From positions 135,700 to 199,699 of the forward strand of contig CAUYUJ010008080.1 of assembly GCA_963575745.1 (NCBI GenBank): DNA of 64,000 nt. Reading direction: 5' to 3'. The notes beneath the pieces were generated by a model. That model did no database searches. It was not told the DNA's origin and was given only the letters and a program-made list of their open reading frames with translations. The position numbers were made by a program, and so were the translations under genes. Source of the stretch: Prorocentrum cordatum. Its lineage: Eukaryota; Sar; Dinophyceae; Prorocentrales; Prorocentraceae. Positions 62,694 to 64,000 of the stretch are shown here, in pieces. Positions within the stretch are counted from its first letter, which is position 1, and every line of letters begins with the position of its first letter.

Positions 62694-63118
62694 TCCTCCA
62701 GCGTGTTCCGGAAGGGTCCTGCCGGAAGGCGCTGTGCACACGTGCTGGTTCCTGTCTTCGCTGCTCGTTCGAGACTGCCAGTGAGCCGTCTCGAACTTCT
62801 GGGGCCGTGTCGGGCACCTCTGGGCCGTGCAAGGGGGCCGTGTCTGGACGTCCTGGGCCGGACTCAGAGGTTGCCTGGGACCTCTCGTGGGCTTTCGGGG
62901 GCTTCCTGGGAGCCTCTGGGGCCAGAAGTGTCGGATTTTCGGTCCGCATTCTTCTTCCTCCTCCTCCTCCTCCTCCTCCTCCTCCTCCTCAGCATCATCC
63001 TTCTCCTCCTCCTCCTCCTCCTCGTGATCCTCCTCCTCGTCCAGCGTGTTCCGCAAGGGTCCTGCCAGAACGCGCTGTGCAGAATTGCTAGTTTCACCTT
63101 TCATTGTTCGTTGGAGGC
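62694..63118. repeat. direct repeat around a CTC tract
   Basis: CCAGCGTGTTCCGGAAGGGT, CCTGCCGGAAGGCGCTGTGC (62698) and CCAGCGTGTTCCGCAAGGGT, CCTGCCAGAACGCGCTGTGC (63041) are about 344 bases apart, each just after C/T-rich sequence. The (CTC)n tract is 62948-63035. Confidence 0.8.
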
Positions 63119-63209
63119 TGACGATGAGGCTTGTCGAAGGATGCCGGTAGCGAGATCCGTTCCCTGGGCAGCGGTGGTGCCTTCTTCGGGGGGCGTCATG
63201 GGGCTGTGC

Positions 63210-64000
63210 TGAAATGTTTTGGGAAGGTCTCGGAGGTCTGCTAGGGCTTCTTGGGGATCTCGTGAGGCGTCCTCGTGTGCCACTCGTGGCGGGTGTCTCG
63301 ATTTTGCGGGCTCTCCTAGGCCCGTCTTGGAGCCCTCTTGGGCCGTTTGGGGCGCATCTGCAGCCGTCTTGGTCCGCGTCGGGCCGTCTTCGGGCGTTTA
63401 TGGGGACGTCTGGGGCCCCTTGGGCGATATTTAAAGGACCCCATGGGTCGTCTCGGGCGCGCGAGGGCCCGAGGACCGAACAGGACCAGCCGAGGAGGAA
63501 GCAGGGGCCGAAAGGCGAGCGCAATAGCCCAGACATGCTCGTGTCGCTCAAACATCAAGGCTGGAAGTTGTTTTGGCTCCTGGGAGCCCTTGACGGGCCC
63601 CAGGACCGTCAAACAACGACTCGGGATGACGTTCGGTTCACCCAGGGAAAGGGTCTGGACTTCCAGAGGCTTGCCCTAATTGAGGGACGTGTTCGAAGTA
63701 TCTTGAGAAATCTGTGGGTCACTCGCAAGCATATTTGACACCTCGCTGTGCCTTGTTTGGGCCTGTTTAGGCGCCTCTTGGGGCCTCTGTACAAGGCGTT
63801 CGAGGGCCTCTTGGGCCCTCTTGCAGGCCTCCTGGGGCCCGCATGGGGCCGTCTCGGGCACTTCCAGGGCCGTCTTGGGCTGTCTTGGGCGCCTCTGGAG
63901 CCGTCCACGAGCCATCTTGGGGCTCTCTACTCTTGGGCCGTCTGGGGCCGACTGGGGGCCTCTTGGGGGCCTCTTGGGCCGTCTCGGGGCGGTCTTAGGC
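63210..64000. repeat. GGCCCCAAGA-type minisatellite, inverted, to window end
   Basis: Reverse-complement orientation: TCTTGGGGCCTC, GGGCCGTCTCGGG, GGGCCTCTTGGGG. Densest at 63210-63440 and 63750-64000. Confidence 0.75.
63560..63665 (+). repeat. family C, partial copy 7
   Basis: CCAGGACCGTCAAACAACGA, CTCGGGATGACG, CCAGGGAAAGGGTCTGGACT. Lies between two minisatellite blocks. Confidence 0.6.

Noticed and set aside
1-64000. tRNA, rRNA, U-snRNA, telomere or organellar sequence
   Set aside because: Looked by eye for T-loop words, rRNA cores and telomeric repeats; nothing convincing. A covariance-model scan would be needed to exclude worn tRNA-like SINEs.

Overview
This is nuclear DNA from a dinoflagellate. 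The direct evidence is a 22/22 match, at 49249-49270, to the spliced leader that dinoflagellates trans-splice onto all nuclear mRNAs. It sits in genomic DNA just upstream of an intronless reading frame, the recognised signature of an mRNA reverse-transcribed back into the genome. Very few genes, abundant degenerate LINE retrotransposons, very high GC outside microsatellites and long triplet microsatellites fit the same assignment. I cannot name the species.

Genes are sparse. The only clearly intact, recognisable one is a single-domain (six-segment) voltage-gated cation channel with a C-terminal EF-hand on the minus strand (56491-57993). Two other open frames look coding: a chimeric frame with an endonuclease-like piece and a Cys/His motif (31924-33255), and a coiled-coil/Lys-Gly-rich protein (33678-34607). 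A Cys-rich exon lies at 3646-3921 on the minus strand. The spliced-leader retrogene (49308-50256) carries a frameshifting 52-base duplication. A second probable retrocopy (15311-16561) contains a huge serine-coding microsatellite.

LINE remains occur at 1106-2471 (ORF1-like and RNase H), 4860-5203 (minus, C-terminal Cys/His motif), 31924-33255 (endonuclease start), 42190-44740 (reverse transcriptase to C-terminal region) and 48595-49084 (RNase H). The last two read as one element split by a 3.6-kb minisatellite array.

The rest is repeats. Triplet microsatellites (CTC/GAG, GAT/ATC, GAC), TA/TATG tracts, and minisatellites with units of about 12, 62, 83, 90, 115 and 140 bases make up much of the window. 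Between them lie small palindromic or dispersed elements, which I label A to I by comparing the window with itself: A (TA-flanked MITE, 3 copies), B (GC hairpin, about 5), C (about 175 bp, about 9), D (palindrome, 3-4), E (2), F and G (2 each), H (terminal inverted repeats, 2), I (1). Several single hairpins occur as well. They cluster in nests at 8.3-10.8, 20.4-24.5, 25.8-26.1, 40.0-40.9, 52.2-52.9 and 55.0-56.5 kb. The largest structure is an inverted repeat with two arms of about 0.8 kb around a short TA-rich loop (59856-61644).

Layout: 0-26 kb is CTC-rich repeat sequence with LINE and MITE debris. 26-52 kb is GAG-rich on the plus strand and holds the plus-strand frames, the split LINE and the retrogene. 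52-64 kb holds the minus-strand channel, the giant hairpin and GGCCCCAAGA-type minisatellites. I found no rRNA, tRNA, CRISPR array or bacterial-style operon.
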